The notes: generated by a model from the letters alone, not told the origin. A stretch of 64,000 nt of DNA from Actinomycetes bacterium (GCA_023386365.1 JAEWJX010000116.1:1-64000), one strand, 5' to 3'; shown: positions 40,414 to 49,829, counted from the stretch's first letter. Program-made: numbers and translations.

Positions 40414-41055
40414 GCGAGGGAGAGCAGCCACGACCAGAGACTCGGCGTAACGGAAGAACACGTTCTTTCCGGGGGTGGTGTCGACGACGTCGGCGTCGAC
40501 ACCGCGTTCGAGGAGCATCATCAACCCGGCCGACACGTCGTCGAGCTGCTGGCCGGGCGCGCTCATCGCGACACCGGATCCGAGCACGCTGATCACGGCG
40601 GTGATGGCGGCGGGATCGACGTCGGGACGCACCATGCCGGCCTCCTGCAGGGCTGCGAGCAGCTGCGGGTGCACGGAGAGGTCGGGGACGATCGAGACCC
40701 CGTCGATGGCCCGCATGATGCGGTTGAGGCCCCCCGGGTCGGAGAGGTAGAGGGCGCGCGCGAACCGGTGCTCGAACACGGCGCCCAGCGCGTACCCGAA
40801 GATGCGCGACGGGAGTCCGCCTCGCGGGTCACGCTCGACGTTGTCGACGATGATCCGGGTGAGTTCGGACGTCTCGCGGGCCAGGAGACCGGCGAGGAGG
40901 TCCTCGAAGACGGGGAACACGGCGACGATGTCGTCGCGGTCGCGGCCCACGCGCTGCGCGATGGTGCCGTATCCGAGCGCCTCGAATCCGTCGCCGATCA
41001 GGATCTCGGCGGATGCTTCGAGGATCTGCTCGGCGAGGGGGGTGGTGGGTTCCAT
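40411..41055 (-). CDS. TetR-family regulator
   Basis: Regulator of 214 residues. The N-terminal HTH runs EQILEASAEILIGDGFEALGY then GTIAQRVGRDRDDIVAVFPVFEDLL. The recognition helix departs from the usual S-x-x-x-x-Y-x-H-F pattern (DDIVAVFPVF), though the fold is clear. The C-terminal helical domain (about 60-214) is unlike common subclasses. It lies between the aminotransferase gene and the HdeD-type gene on the same strand and may control either. The ATG at 41055 has no close -10; the TAGGCT at 41087-41092 leaves a leader of about 25 nt. Confidence 0.8.
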   Translation of the reverse strand: MEPTTPLAEQILEASAEILIGDGFEALGYGTIAQRVGRDRDDIVAVFPVFEDLLAGLLARETSELTRIIVDNVERDPRGGLPSRIFGYALGAVFEHRFARALYLSDPGGLNRIMRAIDGVSIVPDLSVHPQLLAALQEAGMVRPDVDPAAITAVISVLGSGVAMSAPGQQLDDVSAGLMMLLERGVDADVVDTTPGKNVFFRYAESLVVAALPR

Positions 41056-41084
41056 GCTGCCGATCCGGGTGTGAGGTGCTGCGC

Positions 41085-42320
41085 TCAGCCTAGGGGTAGG
41101 TCCCGACCGGTCTGTACACCCTTTTCGGGGGCAAGCTCCGCCAACCGCGCGGCCGCTTCGGCGAGCACCTCGGTGCGCTTGCAGAAGGCGAAACGCACCA
41201 GTGAGCGGTACGGCTCCCGCCGGGCCGGGTGGACGAAGGCGGTGAGCGGCACGCCGACCACCCCGGCCCGTTCGGGCAGGGCGCGGCAGAACGCATCCGC
41301 GTCGTCCACACCGAGGGGCGCGGCGTCGGCGATCACGAAGTAGGAACCGCTCGGCCGGCTGACGGAGAAGCCCGCGGCCGAGAGCCCGGCCGACAGCAGG
41401 TCGCGCTTCGCCTGCAGCGTGGCCGCCGCGCCGTGGAAGAACGTGTCGGGCAGGTCGAGCCCCCGCGCGATCGCCGGCTGGAACGGGGCGCCGTTCACAT
41501 AGGTGAGGAACTGCTTCACCGCGAGCACCGCGTCACGCAGTTCCCGGGTCGCGGTGATCCAGCCGATCTTCCATCCGGTGGTCGAGAACGTCTTGCCGGC
41601 GCTGGAGATCGTGATGACGCGCCCGTCGGCGCCGGGGCGGGTGGCGGCAGGTACGTGCGTGCGGCCGTCGAAGACGAGATGCTCGTAGACCTCGTCGGTC
41701 ACCACGATCGCGTCGTGTCGGTGCGCGAGTTCGATCGCCACATCGAGGAAGGACTCCTCGAGCATGGCCCCCGTCGGGTTGTGCGGGGTGTTGAGCAGGA
41801 TGACGCGGGTGCGGTCGGTGACGGCCGCGCGGAGGGCATCCGGATCGGGTGCGAACAGCGGGGGATGCAGCGGCACGGTCACGTGTCGGCCGCCGGCGAG
41901 TGCGATGACGGCCGCATACGAGTCGTAAACCGGTTCGAGGGTCACGACCTCGTCGCCGTCGTCGACGAAAGCCAGCAGGACCGCGGCGAGGGCCTCGGTG
42001 GCACCTGCGGTGACGAGCACCTCGGTGTCGGGGTCGACGTCGAGGTCGTAGAAGCGCTTCTGGTGGCGGGCGATCGCCTCACGCAGCACCGGCATCCCGA
42101 GTCCGGGCGGGTACTGGTTGAGGCCTGCGGAGATCGCGTCGCGCGCGGCCTCCAGGATCTCCGCTGGACCGTCTTCGTCGGGGAAGCCCTGGCCCAGGTT
42201 GATGGCCCCCGTGGCGGAGGCGAGGGCCGACATCTCCGCGAAGATCGTGGGGCGGGGGGTGCCGTGCGCGTCGAGCAGGAGCGCACCGCGGGCGGCGCGG
42301 GTCCAGGGGCGTTCGGTCAC
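41085..42320 (-). CDS. Class I/II PLP-dependent aminotransferase
   Basis: Aminotransferase of 411 residues. The PLP lysine is K243 in SSAGKTFSTTGWKIGW. NTPHNPTGAM, TDEVYEHLVFDG and GSYFVIAD are further family motifs. It belongs to the subgroup of kynurenine/methionine aminotransferases and the actinobacterial DapC-like enzymes; without neighbours of a lysine or NAD pathway the substrate remains open. The GTG at 42320 is fixed by TAGCGT 6 nt upstream on the minus strand. Its stop lies about 30 bp before the TetR gene. Confidence 0.88.
   Translation of the reverse strand: MTERPWTRAARGALLLDAHGTPRPTIFAEMSALASATGAINLGQGFPDEDGPAEILEAARDAISAGLNQYPPGLGMPVLREAIARHQKRFYDLDVDPDTEVLVTAGATEALAAVLLAFVDDGDEVVTLEPVYDSYAAVIALAGGRHVTVPLHPPLFAPDPDALRAAVTDRTRVILLNTPHNPTGAMLEESFLDVAIELAHRHDAIVVTDEVYEHLVFDGRTHVPAATRPGADGRVITISSAGKTFSTTGWKIGWITATRELRDAVLAVKQFLTYVNGAPFQPAIARGLDLPDTFFHGAAATLQAKRDLLSAGLSAAGFSVSRPSGSYFVIADAAPLGVDDADAFCRALPERAGVVGVPLTAFVHPARREPYRSLVRFAFCKRTEVLAEAAARLAELAPEKGVQTGRDLPLG
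41087..41092 (-). promoter_or_regulatory. -10 hexamer TAGGCT for the TetR gene
   Basis: Minus-strand TAGGCT at the 3' end of the aminotransferase gene, 31 nt before the ATG at 41055. Confidence 0.45.
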
Positions 42321-42326
42321 CCTTCC

Positions 42327-42332
42327 ACGCTA
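42327..42332 (-). promoter_or_regulatory. -10 hexamer TAGCGT for the aminotransferase gene
   Basis: Minus-strand TAGCGT, 6 nt before the GTG at 42320; leaderless. Confidence 0.6.
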
Positions 42333-42433
42333 TCGGCCAAGCCACATCCGCACCCAAGTAGGCTCCCAGGGCCGCCTTATGGTTCGTTCAGCTTCGCGGT
42401 GGACGCTTGCGGCGTTCGAAAGGAGCACCACCG

Positions 42434-43906
42434 ATGTCCGAGACACCGTCGACTGACCAGCCCACCCCCGAGAACGCCGCGCCGCTGGGCGAGGAGCAGC
42501 CGACGACGGATGCCGCGCCCGCGCAGCCGGTCGCCGAGTTCGCTCCCGTCGAGCCCGTCGCCGCGCAGGTGGCCCCCGCCCCCACGCAGCCCACCGAGCC
42601 GCTTCCCCCGACCTTCGCGGCGCCCGCCGCATCCGCTGCGCCGACCGCCCCCGAGGCGGCCCCCGCAGCCGAGAAGAAGCAGCGTTCGGTGGCCGTCCCC
42701 GTGATCGCCGCCGCCGTCGTGGCAGCCCTCCTCGGCGGAGGCGCCGGAGCCGGTGTCGCCGCCTGGGCCATCACGAGCCAGAGCGCCGACCAGTCGCCGG
42801 GCTCGGCTGTCGGCCCGCAGACCATCAACGTCAACAACCCCGACGGTACCGACGTCGTGACCGCGGTGGCCGCGAAGGCCGCCCCCTCCGTCGTCACCAT
42901 CTCGGTGTCCGCGAGCAACGCCGGCGGCACCGGATCGGGTGTCATCCTCAGCGACGACGGCTACGTGCTCACCAACACCCACGTCGTGACGCTCGACGGC
43001 GAGACCGCCGACGGCGCCATCGAGGTGACCACCGCCGACGGTCGCATCTTCACCGCGACGGTCGTCGGACTCGACCCGGTGGTCGACCTGGCCGTGCTGA
43101 AGCTCAAGGACGCATCCGGCCTCACCCCGATCGAGTGGGCCGACTCCGACGACGTCGAGGTCGGCGACCAGGTGATCGCCATCGGCGCGCCGCTCGGGCT
43201 CTCGAACACCGTCACCGACGGCATCGTCAGCGCGGTCGACCGCAGCATCCAGATCGCCTCGTCGGCGGTGCCGGACTCCGGTGAGAGCGACCAGACCCCC
43301 GACCAGGACCAGAACGGCGGCCAGGGACCCTTCGACTTCTGGAACTTCGACCAGGGTGAAGGCGGATCGGGTCAGGGCCAGTCCTCCGGCTCGTCCAGCC
43401 AGGCCATCTCGCTGCCCGTCATCCAGACCGACGCGGCCATCAACCCCGGCAACTCGGGCGGCGCCCTCGTCAACGACCAGGGTGAACTCGTCGGCATCAA
43501 CGTCGCCATCGCGAGCACCGGATCCACCGGCTCCAGCCAGAGCGGATCGATCGGCGTGGGCTTCTCGATCCCGTCGTCGCTCGCCAAGCGTGTCGCCGAC
43601 GAGATCATCGCCGACGGTGCGGCCACCCATGGCCTGCTCGGCGCCAGTGTCACCACCGCCACCTCCGAAGACTCGGACGTGGTCGGCTCGGTGATCGCCG
43701 AGGTGACCGCCGACGGTGCGGCCGCCGACGCGGGCCTGAAGGCCGGCGACGTGGTGACCGTCTTCAACGGGCACGCGATCACCAGCAGCACCGACCTCAC
43801 CGCGCAGGTGCGGGCGCTCGCCGCGGGTGCGAAGGCGGAGCTCACCTATCTGCGTGACGGCAAGTCCTCCACGGTGACCGTGACGCTGGGCGAACTGAAC
43901 CTCTGA
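42434..43906 (+). CDS. HtrA/DegP-type membrane-anchored serine protease with PDZ domain
   Basis: Trypsin-like S1C protease of 490 residues. A disordered Pro/Ala-rich N-terminus (1-80) precedes one membrane helix (about 85-115). The protease domain has the complete triad H183 (LTNTHVV), D218 (VVDLAVL) and S341 (NPGNSGG). A Gly/Ser/Asp insertion (DQDQNGGQGPFDFWNFDQGE) lies in the second barrel. One PDZ domain follows (about 395-480, AAADAGLKAGDVVTVFNG). It acts outside the membrane in protein quality control or envelope stress. AGGAG at 42421-42425 fixes the ATG. A strong hairpin follows the gene. Confidence 0.9.
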   Translation: MSETPSTDQPTPENAAPLGEEQPTTDAAPAQPVAEFAPVEPVAAQVAPAPTQPTEPLPPTFAAPAASAAPTAPEAAPAAEKKQRSVAVPVIAAAVVAALLGGGAGAGVAAWAITSQSADQSPGSAVGPQTINVNNPDGTDVVTAVAAKAAPSVVTISVSASNAGGTGSGVILSDDGYVLTNTHVVTLDGETADGAIEVTTADGRIFTATVVGLDPVVDLAVLKLKDASGLTPIEWADSDDVEVGDQVIAIGAPLGLSNTVTDGIVSAVDRSIQIASSAVPDSGESDQTPDQDQNGGQGPFDFWNFDQGEGGSGQGQSSGSSSQAISLPVIQTDAAINPGNSGGALVNDQGELVGINVAIASTGSTGSSQSGSIGVGFSIPSSLAKRVADEIIADGAATHGLLGASVTTATSEDSDVVGSVIAEVTADGAAADAGLKAGDVVTVFNGHAITSSTDLTAQVRALAAGAKAELTYLRDGKSSTVTVTLGELNL

Positions 43907-43924
43907 CCGGTTCTCACGCCTGAC

Positions 43925-43956
43925 GGGGCGGCGGCGCGGATGGGCGCCGCCGCCCC
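43925..43956 (+). terminator. GC-rich hairpin terminator after the HtrA gene
   Basis: Perfect 13-bp arms GGGGCGGCGGCGC (43925-43937) and GCGCCGCCGCCCC (43944-43956) with a 6-base loop, 18 bp after the stop; no T-run follows. Confidence 0.7.
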
Positions 43957-43987
43957 GTGGCATGTCGGGCGGCGCGACGCGCGTTGC

Positions 43988-43993
43988 TAGGCT
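43988..43993 (+). promoter_or_regulatory. -10 hexamer TAGGCT for the GT2 gene
   Basis: TAGGCT lies 42 nt before the ATG at 44036, downstream of the HtrA terminator; marks the left edge of the surface-polymer locus. Confidence 0.5.
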
Positions 43994-44035
43994 CGACGGC
44001 ACCGCGTGAACCCGCGCGGAGACCCGGGAGGACGC

Positions 44036-45082
44036 ATGGCACAGACGCCGGACGCGCTTCCCGGCGTCTCCTACGTGATGCCTGTGCTCAACGAGGTCGC
44101 CTACCTCGCCTCGGCCGTCGGTTCGGTGCTGCAGCAGCGCTACGACGGGCCCGTCGAGGTGATCCTCGCGCTCGGGCCGTCCACCGACGGCACCGCGGAT
44201 GTGGTGGCCGAGCTGACGGCGGACGACCCCCGCATCCGGGTGGTCGAGAACCCGGGCATGGACATCCCGATCGGACTCAACCTGGCGATCGCCGCCGCGC
44301 GGCACCCGGTGATCGTGCGCGTCGACGCGCATACCGAGCTGTCGGAGGACTACACCCGCCGCGGGGTCGAGACCCTCGCGCGCACCGGCGCCGCGAGCGT
44401 CGGCGGTGTGATGGTGGCCGAGGGGCGGGGCGGCGTGCAGTCCGCGGTCGCCCGCGCCTACAACAGCCGTTTCGGGCTCGGTGGTGGTGCCTACCACCGG
44501 GACGACGCCCGCGAAGGCCCGGCCGAATCCGCGTACCTCGGGGTGATGGATGCCGAGGTGCTGCGTTCGGTCGGCGGATACGACGAGACGGTTCGCCGCG
44601 GTGAGGACTGGGAGCTGAACTTCCGTCTGCGCACGGCCGGGCACACCGTGTGGTTCGACCCCACGCTGCGGGTCCGGTACTGGCCGCGTTCGAGCTGGGG
44701 CGCCCTCTCACGCCAGTTCTGGGCGACCGGGGTGTGGCGGGGTGAGCTGGTGCGCCGTCTCGGTGCCCGCAACTCGCTGCGCTACTTCGCACCTCCCGCT
44801 CTCGTGCTCGATCTGGTGCTGTGCGCGGTGCTCGCGCCGTTCCTCGCGACGGGACTCATCTCGGGGTGGGTCGCGTGGGTGCTGGCGCTCGTCTACCTCG
44901 GGCCGCTGGCGTACGTCGTGCTGCTCGCCGCGGCGGCGATCAGTTCGTCGGGCTCGCTCGCGAAGCGGGTGCGTTTCGCATCCGTGCTCGCCGTGATGCA
45001 CCTCAGCTGGGGCGGCGGGTTCCTCGTGGGGGCGACGCGCGGTGCCCGCGACGCGGTCGACACCTCGCGTACCGAGTCGTAG
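44036..45082 (+). CDS. Glycosyltransferase family 2 (ExoA-like), membrane-anchored
   Basis: GT-A glycosyltransferase of 348 residues. The N-terminal domain has YVMPVLNEVAYLASAVGSVL, a nucleotide-binding region with VIVRVDAHTELSEDY (DxH in place of DxD) and the acceptor motif RRGEDWELNFRLR (ED). Three predicted helices at the C-terminus (about 255-335) anchor it. The pattern resembles ExoA of succinoglycan synthesis. The ATG at 44036 has GGGAGGAC just before it; a GTG 30 nt upstream is less likely. It is the first gene of the surface-glycopolymer locus and converges with the bimodular TagF-like gene. The sugar is not predictable. Confidence 0.85.
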   Translation: MAQTPDALPGVSYVMPVLNEVAYLASAVGSVLQQRYDGPVEVILALGPSTDGTADVVAELTADDPRIRVVENPGMDIPIGLNLAIAAARHPVIVRVDAHTELSEDYTRRGVETLARTGAASVGGVMVAEGRGGVQSAVARAYNSRFGLGGGAYHRDDAREGPAESAYLGVMDAEVLRSVGGYDETVRRGEDWELNFRLRTAGHTVWFDPTLRVRYWPRSSWGALSRQFWATGVWRGELVRRLGARNSLRYFAPPALVLDLVLCAVLAPFLATGLISGWVAWVLALVYLGPLAYVVLLAAAAISSSGSLAKRVRFASVLAVMHLSWGGGFLVGATRGARDAVDTSRTES

Positions 45083-45085
45083 CGG

Positions 45086-47881
45086 CTACAGCCAGCCGGC
45101 GTCGATCATGCGGCGCACGACGCGCTCGCCCGCATGCCCGTCATCGAGCGGGGTGAAGCGCTCGCGCCAGCGCGCCGCCTGCACCCGGTAGCGTTCGCGG
45201 TCGGTCTCCGCGTCGGCGATCGCATCCAGCAGCTCCTCCCGGGAGCGCACGACGGGGCCGGGGGCCTCCGCCAGCAGGTCGAAGTAGAACCCGCGCAGAT
45301 CGGAGCTGTAGTGGGCGAGGTCGGGCGTGAAGAAGATGATCGGACGCCCGGTGGCCGAGAAGTCGAACATCACCGACGAGTAGTCGGTGACCAGCACATC
45401 CGACACCTCGAGCAGGTCGGCGACGTTCGGGTAGCTGGTGACGTCGATGAGGCGTTCGGCCTCGAGGTCGCGGCCGTAGCGCAGCGTGCGCGAGTGCCCG
45501 CGCACGAGCAGCACGGTGTTCTCGTCGAGCTCGGAGGCGAAGCTCGTGAGGTCGAGGTAGTCGACCATCTCGGTGCGGTCGTCACGCCAGGTGGGGGCGT
45601 AGAGCACCACCCGGGCGCCGTCCGGGATGCCGACGGCCCGCCGAATACTCGCGGCATCCGCCCCCGAGACGAGGCGGTCGTTGCGCGGGTAGCCCTCGTC
45701 CCAGGTGCCGCGGGTGAAGGCGTAGGCCGAGGTGAAGATGCGTGCGCTGTAGCTGTTCTGGGCGAGGAGCGCGTCCCACCGGGCGCTCTCGCGCTTCACG
45801 GCGATGCGCGTGCGCGCACCCACGTTCGCGCGGTCGAGTCCGAGGCGCTTCAGCATGGTTCCGTGCCAGGTCTGCAGCACATTCTGGTGGGGGCGCTTGC
45901 GGTAGCGCTTGCGCAGCCAGTCGTTGACGATCAGCACCCGCGCCGCCCCGCGCACACGCCACCACTCGCGGGTGCCTTCGATGAGTCGCACGTCGCCGTC
46001 CGGCACCGCCACCGACCCGTCGACGACGCTCCAGTAGCGGGCCACGTCGGGGCGGATACGGCGCAGCATGCGGGCGATCCCGGCGGGATTGCACGACGCC
46101 GACTGGCCGTAGAAGCTCTCGAGGAACACGGCATCCTCGGGGGTCGGGCGAGATCGCCGGTAGCTGCGTTCCAGCCGCTTCTGGTTGCGGCGTCCCACCT
46201 CGTCGGCGGCGAGGGGTGGCGAGACGCGCAGCACGAGTCCGCCCGCCGCCTGCCGAAGTTCGGCGTGGAACAGCGGATGCGTGAACCGCCCGTCCAGGTC
46301 GCAGTCGACCGTGACGCGGCTGGTCGGCACCTCGCCGTCGAGGGTGAGGCGGTAGTCGCCGGAGGGGAGAGCGAGACCTTCCGATCCCCACCGCGTCGTC
46401 AGCAGCGGGAGGCGCACGCTCAGACTGCCGCCGGCATCCACCGGGGCTTCGACGCGCGCGCGTGCCCCCTCGAGGCGCACGCCGGTGACCGGACGAACCG
46501 GGTCGGCGACGGTCACGCGCAGTGCGGCGCCGTCGGCCCCCTCCTCGACGACGGCCTCCACCACGCGGGCACGGGGGAGTCGCCCGTCGGTAGCCCCCGA
46601 GCCGCGGGAGTCGGTCGTGTCGGAGGAGATGCCCGTCCGCGCCAGGATCTCGTGGAGCACCCGTTCGGCCGCGCGTCCGTCGACCCGGTCGACGTGCTCC
46701 TCACGCAGCCACACGGTGTGCCGTGCGATGCGGGTGCCCAGGGGGGTGGTGGTGCCGATCGCGTCGAGGTGCTCGAGCACGTGCGGCCAGGAGTTGACGT
46801 ACCGGTCGTCGCTGAAGGTGCGGTAGTTCTCGTACAGTCCCCGGCGCCGGGCGTACTGCTCCACATCCGGTGCGAAGAACACGATCGGCCCGTCGACGAG
46901 CGCGAAGTCGTAGGCGATCGAGGAGTAGTCGGTGACGAGCGCGTCGATTCCGGGGAGCGCAGGCGTGACGTCGACCAGTTCGTTCGCGCCCAGCATCCGG
47001 ATGCGGTCGGAGACTGCCGGCCCGACCGCGTAGTCGCCGAGGCCGAGCGGATGCGCCCGCACCAGCAGCACCGCGTCGCGGGCGTCGAGCCAGCGGGCGA
47101 TGAGCGCCCAGTCGTCGCGCGTGGGGGCGCCGGGGTCGTCGGCGCCGTCGCGCCAGGTGGGCGCGTACAGCACCACCCGCGCGTCGGCGGAGACGGGGAC
47201 CCCGCTCGCCTCCGCGATGACCCCGCGAGCCGCGGCGCGAGCGGCGGCAGGGTCGCTGCTCGCCAGCACGTCGTCGCGGATGTCGCCCACCGCGACGACG
47301 CGACCCGGTCGCACCCCGAACGCGCTCGCGATACGCGGAGCGACGAGTTCCGACGCCACCGGGAACAGGTCGATCCCGCGACCCGCGAAACCGTACGCCT
47401 TCGCGAGGAACGCGCGCACGTAGCGGTGGTCGGGAACGCCGCGGATGCGCAGGGCGGCGGGCGAATCGAGGTGCAGCTTCTTCAGCGGGATGCCGTGCCA
47501 CAACTGAACGACGAACCCGCCGGTGGTCGCGTAGCGGTTCACGTCGCCGAAGCCGTGGGTGACCACGAGGACGCGGGCCCGGAGCGTCAGCCAGAAGCCG
47601 CGCGCGGAATGCGTGAGCTCAGCGTCGAACCCGAGCGCGGTCGCCTCCGCGAGTTCGGTCTCGGTGGATGCGAGCCATACGAGCCGCACGTCAGGCCCCA
47701 GACGCTCGCGCGCGAGCCGGTACAGCGGCAGGGCGCCCTCACCGAGCCCGATGCCCGAGCCGAACACCCACAGCTTGCGGCTCCGCGGCACGAACACGGA
47801 GACGAGCGCGCCGAGCGCGTAGAGGGGCAGGCGGAGCAACTTGCGGGCGTTGCCGGCGCCGAAGGTGAAGGACGCCGGCAC
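45086..47881 (-). CDS. Bimodular CDP-glycerol glycerophosphotransferase (TagF-like) protein
   Basis: Very large protein of 931 residues with two complete TagB/TagF-type GT-B modules in tandem. Module 1 (about 10-415) has QLWHGIPLKK (H129), VLYAPTWRDG and LVTDYSS (D318). Module 2 (about 550-931) has LQTWHGTMLKR (H673), VLYAPTWRDD and LVTDYSS (D833). A beta-rich linker of about 120 residues separates them. Each module should transfer a phospho-polyol (CDP-glycerol or ribitol), so one module may prime and the other extend. The GTG at 47881 is set by CAGAAT 7 nt upstream. Neighbours (sialate-type operon, ABC exporter) place it in wall-polymer synthesis; the actual donor is not proven. Confidence 0.85.
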   Translation of the reverse strand: MPASFTFGAGNARKLLRLPLYALGALVSVFVPRSRKLWVFGSGIGLGEGALPLYRLARERLGPDVRLVWLASTETELAEATALGFDAELTHSARGFWLTLRARVLVVTHGFGDVNRYATTGGFVVQLWHGIPLKKLHLDSPAALRIRGVPDHRYVRAFLAKAYGFAGRGIDLFPVASELVAPRIASAFGVRPGRVVAVGDIRDDVLASSDPAAARAAARGVIAEASGVPVSADARVVLYAPTWRDGADDPGAPTRDDWALIARWLDARDAVLLVRAHPLGLGDYAVGPAVSDRIRMLGANELVDVTPALPGIDALVTDYSSIAYDFALVDGPIVFFAPDVEQYARRRGLYENYRTFSDDRYVNSWPHVLEHLDAIGTTTPLGTRIARHTVWLREEHVDRVDGRAAERVLHEILARTGISSDTTDSRGSGATDGRLPRARVVEAVVEEGADGAALRVTVADPVRPVTGVRLEGARARVEAPVDAGGSLSVRLPLLTTRWGSEGLALPSGDYRLTLDGEVPTSRVTVDCDLDGRFTHPLFHAELRQAAGGLVLRVSPPLAADEVGRRNQKRLERSYRRSRPTPEDAVFLESFYGQSASCNPAGIARMLRRIRPDVARYWSVVDGSVAVPDGDVRLIEGTREWWRVRGAARVLIVNDWLRKRYRKRPHQNVLQTWHGTMLKRLGLDRANVGARTRIAVKRESARWDALLAQNSYSARIFTSAYAFTRGTWDEGYPRNDRLVSGADAASIRRAVGIPDGARVVLYAPTWRDDRTEMVDYLDLTSFASELDENTVLLVRGHSRTLRYGRDLEAERLIDVTSYPNVADLLEVSDVLVTDYSSVMFDFSATGRPIIFFTPDLAHYSSDLRGFYFDLLAEAPGPVVRSREELLDAIADAETDRERYRVQAARWRERFTPLDDGHAGERVVRRMIDAGWL

Positions 47882-47888
47882 GCCTCCG

Positions 47889-47894
47889 ATTCTG
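47889..47894 (-). promoter_or_regulatory. -10 hexamer CAGAAT for the bimodular TagF-like gene
   Basis: Minus-strand CAGAAT, 7 nt before the GTG at 47881; supports this start over the longer open frame. Confidence 0.45.
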
Positions 47895-47930
47895 TCATGC
47901 GCAGCCGTCTGCACCGTGACGGCGACGCGC

Positions 47931-48365
47931 TCAGACGTGCGTGTACGCCGGCGGCGGCGTGGGCTGCTCCGTGAGCACGAAATGGCGACCCGAGACGGCC
48001 GTCGGCTCGATACGCACCCAGATGGGCTTCTCGCCGGAGAGCTGATTGCGCAGACCCGCCTGCTCGGCCTCGGCGATCTCGGCGGGGTTCGTCAGCATCC
48101 GCGCACGGCCCTTCAGCACGACGCTCCACGCGAAGCCCGACTCGCGGCCGTCGATCTCGAGCACCACATCCGGGTTCACGGTCAGCTCGAGCAGCTTGGA
48201 GCCCGGCGCGGTACGCAACAGGATGGTGCGTTTCCATGCCAGGTAGTTGAGCGGCGTGATGTCCATCACGCCGAGGGCGTTCGTGGCGAGCCGACCGAAG
48301 CGTTCACGTTCGAGCAGGGCCCAGCACTGGTCGTCGGACAGGCGGGTGACAGGGGAGACGGGCAT
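47931..48365 (-). CDS. PPOX-class split-barrel flavoprotein (Rv3369-like)
   Basis: Protein of 144 residues with the FMN-binding split-barrel pattern: CWALLERERFGRLATNALGVMDITPLNY, then TILLRTAPGSKLLELTVNPDVVLEIDG. The final VRIEPTAVSGRHF resembles deazaflavin- or FMN-dependent members. The start ATG at 48365 is the first before the conserved block; the upstream leader shows no clear ribosome site. It sits inside the glycopolymer locus but looks like an unrelated passenger gene. Confidence 0.78.
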   Translation of the reverse strand: MPVSPVTRLSDDQCWALLERERFGRLATNALGVMDITPLNYLAWKRTILLRTAPGSKLLELTVNPDVVLEIDGRESGFAWSVVLKGRARMLTNPAEIAEAEQAGLRNQLSGEKPIWVRIEPTAVSGRHFVLTEQPTPPPAYTHV

Positions 48366-48524
48366 GCGTCCATCCGAGCGGATCGGCGAATCGGCGGGGA
48401 GAGCCGAAGGTCCTGCCCGGGTGCAACCGATCGGTAACGATGACGCCGGATCGTCGTCGGGCGCCCTCGTGCGACTGGTGTAATGGGACGGGCGCCCGCG
48501 CGCCCGGGGGAGGACGGACGCACC

Positions 48525-49826
48525 ATGGGGATCGCCAGCGATCTGAAGGCGGCACGCAAAGTCCTCCGCAACGCGCTGCGTTCACGGAACACCCGGCGCG
48601 AGCTGGCCCACCGCATCCAGGTCGACGGAACGGGCGAACCCGCCGAGGTGCACATCGCCGTGTACTTCGCCGACACGCGCGTCAACCTGTACCAGATCCG
48701 TCAGTGGTACGAGCCGCTCGCCGAACTGGCCAAGATCCACCCGGTGACGATCCTCACCCGCAGCCCCGGGGCGACGCTCACCCTGAAGAACGAGTCCCCG
48801 GTGCCGGTCGTCTACTGCCGCAAGGTGACCGACCTGGAGGCGTTCGTCGGACGTCATGACGTCCGCATCGTGTTCTACGTCAACCAGAACATGAAGAACT
48901 TCCAGATGTTCCGGTACGGCCGCATGTGGCACGTGTTCATCAACCACGGCGAGAGCGACAAGATGTACATGACCACCAACCAGTTCAAGGCGTACGACTA
49001 CGCCCTGGTTGCCGGTCAGGCGGCGGTCGACCGGCTCTCCGGCAAGCTGTGGGGCTACGACGTCGACCGTAAGACGATCGCCATCGGCCGGCCCCAAGCC
49101 GACCACTTCGCGGGCGAGGTGCCCTACCCCGACGACGACCGCACCGTCGTGCTGTACGCGCCCACCTGGGAGGGCGACCGCCCCACCGCCGCGTACGGAT
49201 CGATCGCCTCCCACGGCGTCGCGCTCGCGGAGGCCGTGCTGGCGTCGCCGACGCACCGCCTCGTGTACCGGCCCCACCCGCGGTCCGGTGTGATCGACAC
49301 CGCGTACCGCGAAGCCAACCAGCGCATCATCGCCGCGATCGCCGCCGCCAACGCGTCAGACCCGACGGCGCACCACGTCTTCGACGACGGCCCGCAGCTC
49401 GGCTGGCAGCTCGCGGATGCCGATGTCGCGATCACCGACATCTCGGCCATGGTCTACGACCGGCTCGCGGTCGGCAAGCCGATCCTGGTGGCCCGCCCCG
49501 CATCCCCGGATGCCGAGGTCGACGAGCAGGGGTTCCTCGGCGCGGCCTCCTGGCTGACGGCGGAGGATGCGGGTGACGTGCTCGCCGCCGTCGACCGCGA
49601 ACTCAACGACCCCACAGCGCAGGAGCGGCTCGCCTACTGGTCGAACCACCACTTCGGCGACACGGCGCCCGGCGCCGCGACCGCCCGCTTCCACGCCGCC
49701 GTCGAACAGCTGATCAGCGAATGGTCGCGGCACGCCCAGGTGCACCTGGGCGACCGGCGGGTGTCCGAGTCGGACCCGTTCGACGACGATGAAGACGAAG
49801 AGGGCTTCCCCGCCTCAGGCGACTGA
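48525..49826 (+). CDS. CDP-glycerol glycerophosphotransferase-family protein (single module)
   Basis: Protein of 433 residues with one TagF-like GT-B module. The acceptor side has VFINHGESDK (H141, replacing the WHG of the bimodular protein), and the donor side has VLYAPTWEGDRPTAAYGS and ITDISAMVYD (D305). A membrane-proximal basic N-terminus (KAARKVLRNALRSRN) and an acidic tail (DPFDDDEDEEG) flank it. The divergent motifs suggest a different acceptor or donor from the 931-residue protein. The ATG at 48525 has a GGGGGAGG block upstream; an earlier ATG at 48483 lies at the TGTAAT promoter-like sequence. Confidence 0.82.
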   Translation: MGIASDLKAARKVLRNALRSRNTRRELAHRIQVDGTGEPAEVHIAVYFADTRVNLYQIRQWYEPLAELAKIHPVTILTRSPGATLTLKNESPVPVVYCRKVTDLEAFVGRHDVRIVFYVNQNMKNFQMFRYGRMWHVFINHGESDKMYMTTNQFKAYDYALVAGQAAVDRLSGKLWGYDVDRKTIAIGRPQADHFAGEVPYPDDDRTVVLYAPTWEGDRPTAAYGSIASHGVALAEAVLASPTHRLVYRPHPRSGVIDTAYREANQRIIAAIAAANASDPTAHHVFDDGPQLGWQLADADVAITDISAMVYDRLAVGKPILVARPASPDAEVDEQGFLGAASWLTAEDAGDVLAAVDRELNDPTAQERLAYWSNHHFGDTAPGAATARFHAAVEQLISEWSRHAQVHLGDRRVSESDPFDDDEDEEGFPASGD

Positions 49827-49829
49827 CGT

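Noticed and set aside
45134..47974. Open plus-strand frame of 946 codons
   Set aside because: It lies opposite the bimodular TagF-like gene, has no recognisable domain and a composition typical of an antisense shadow in high-GC DNA.
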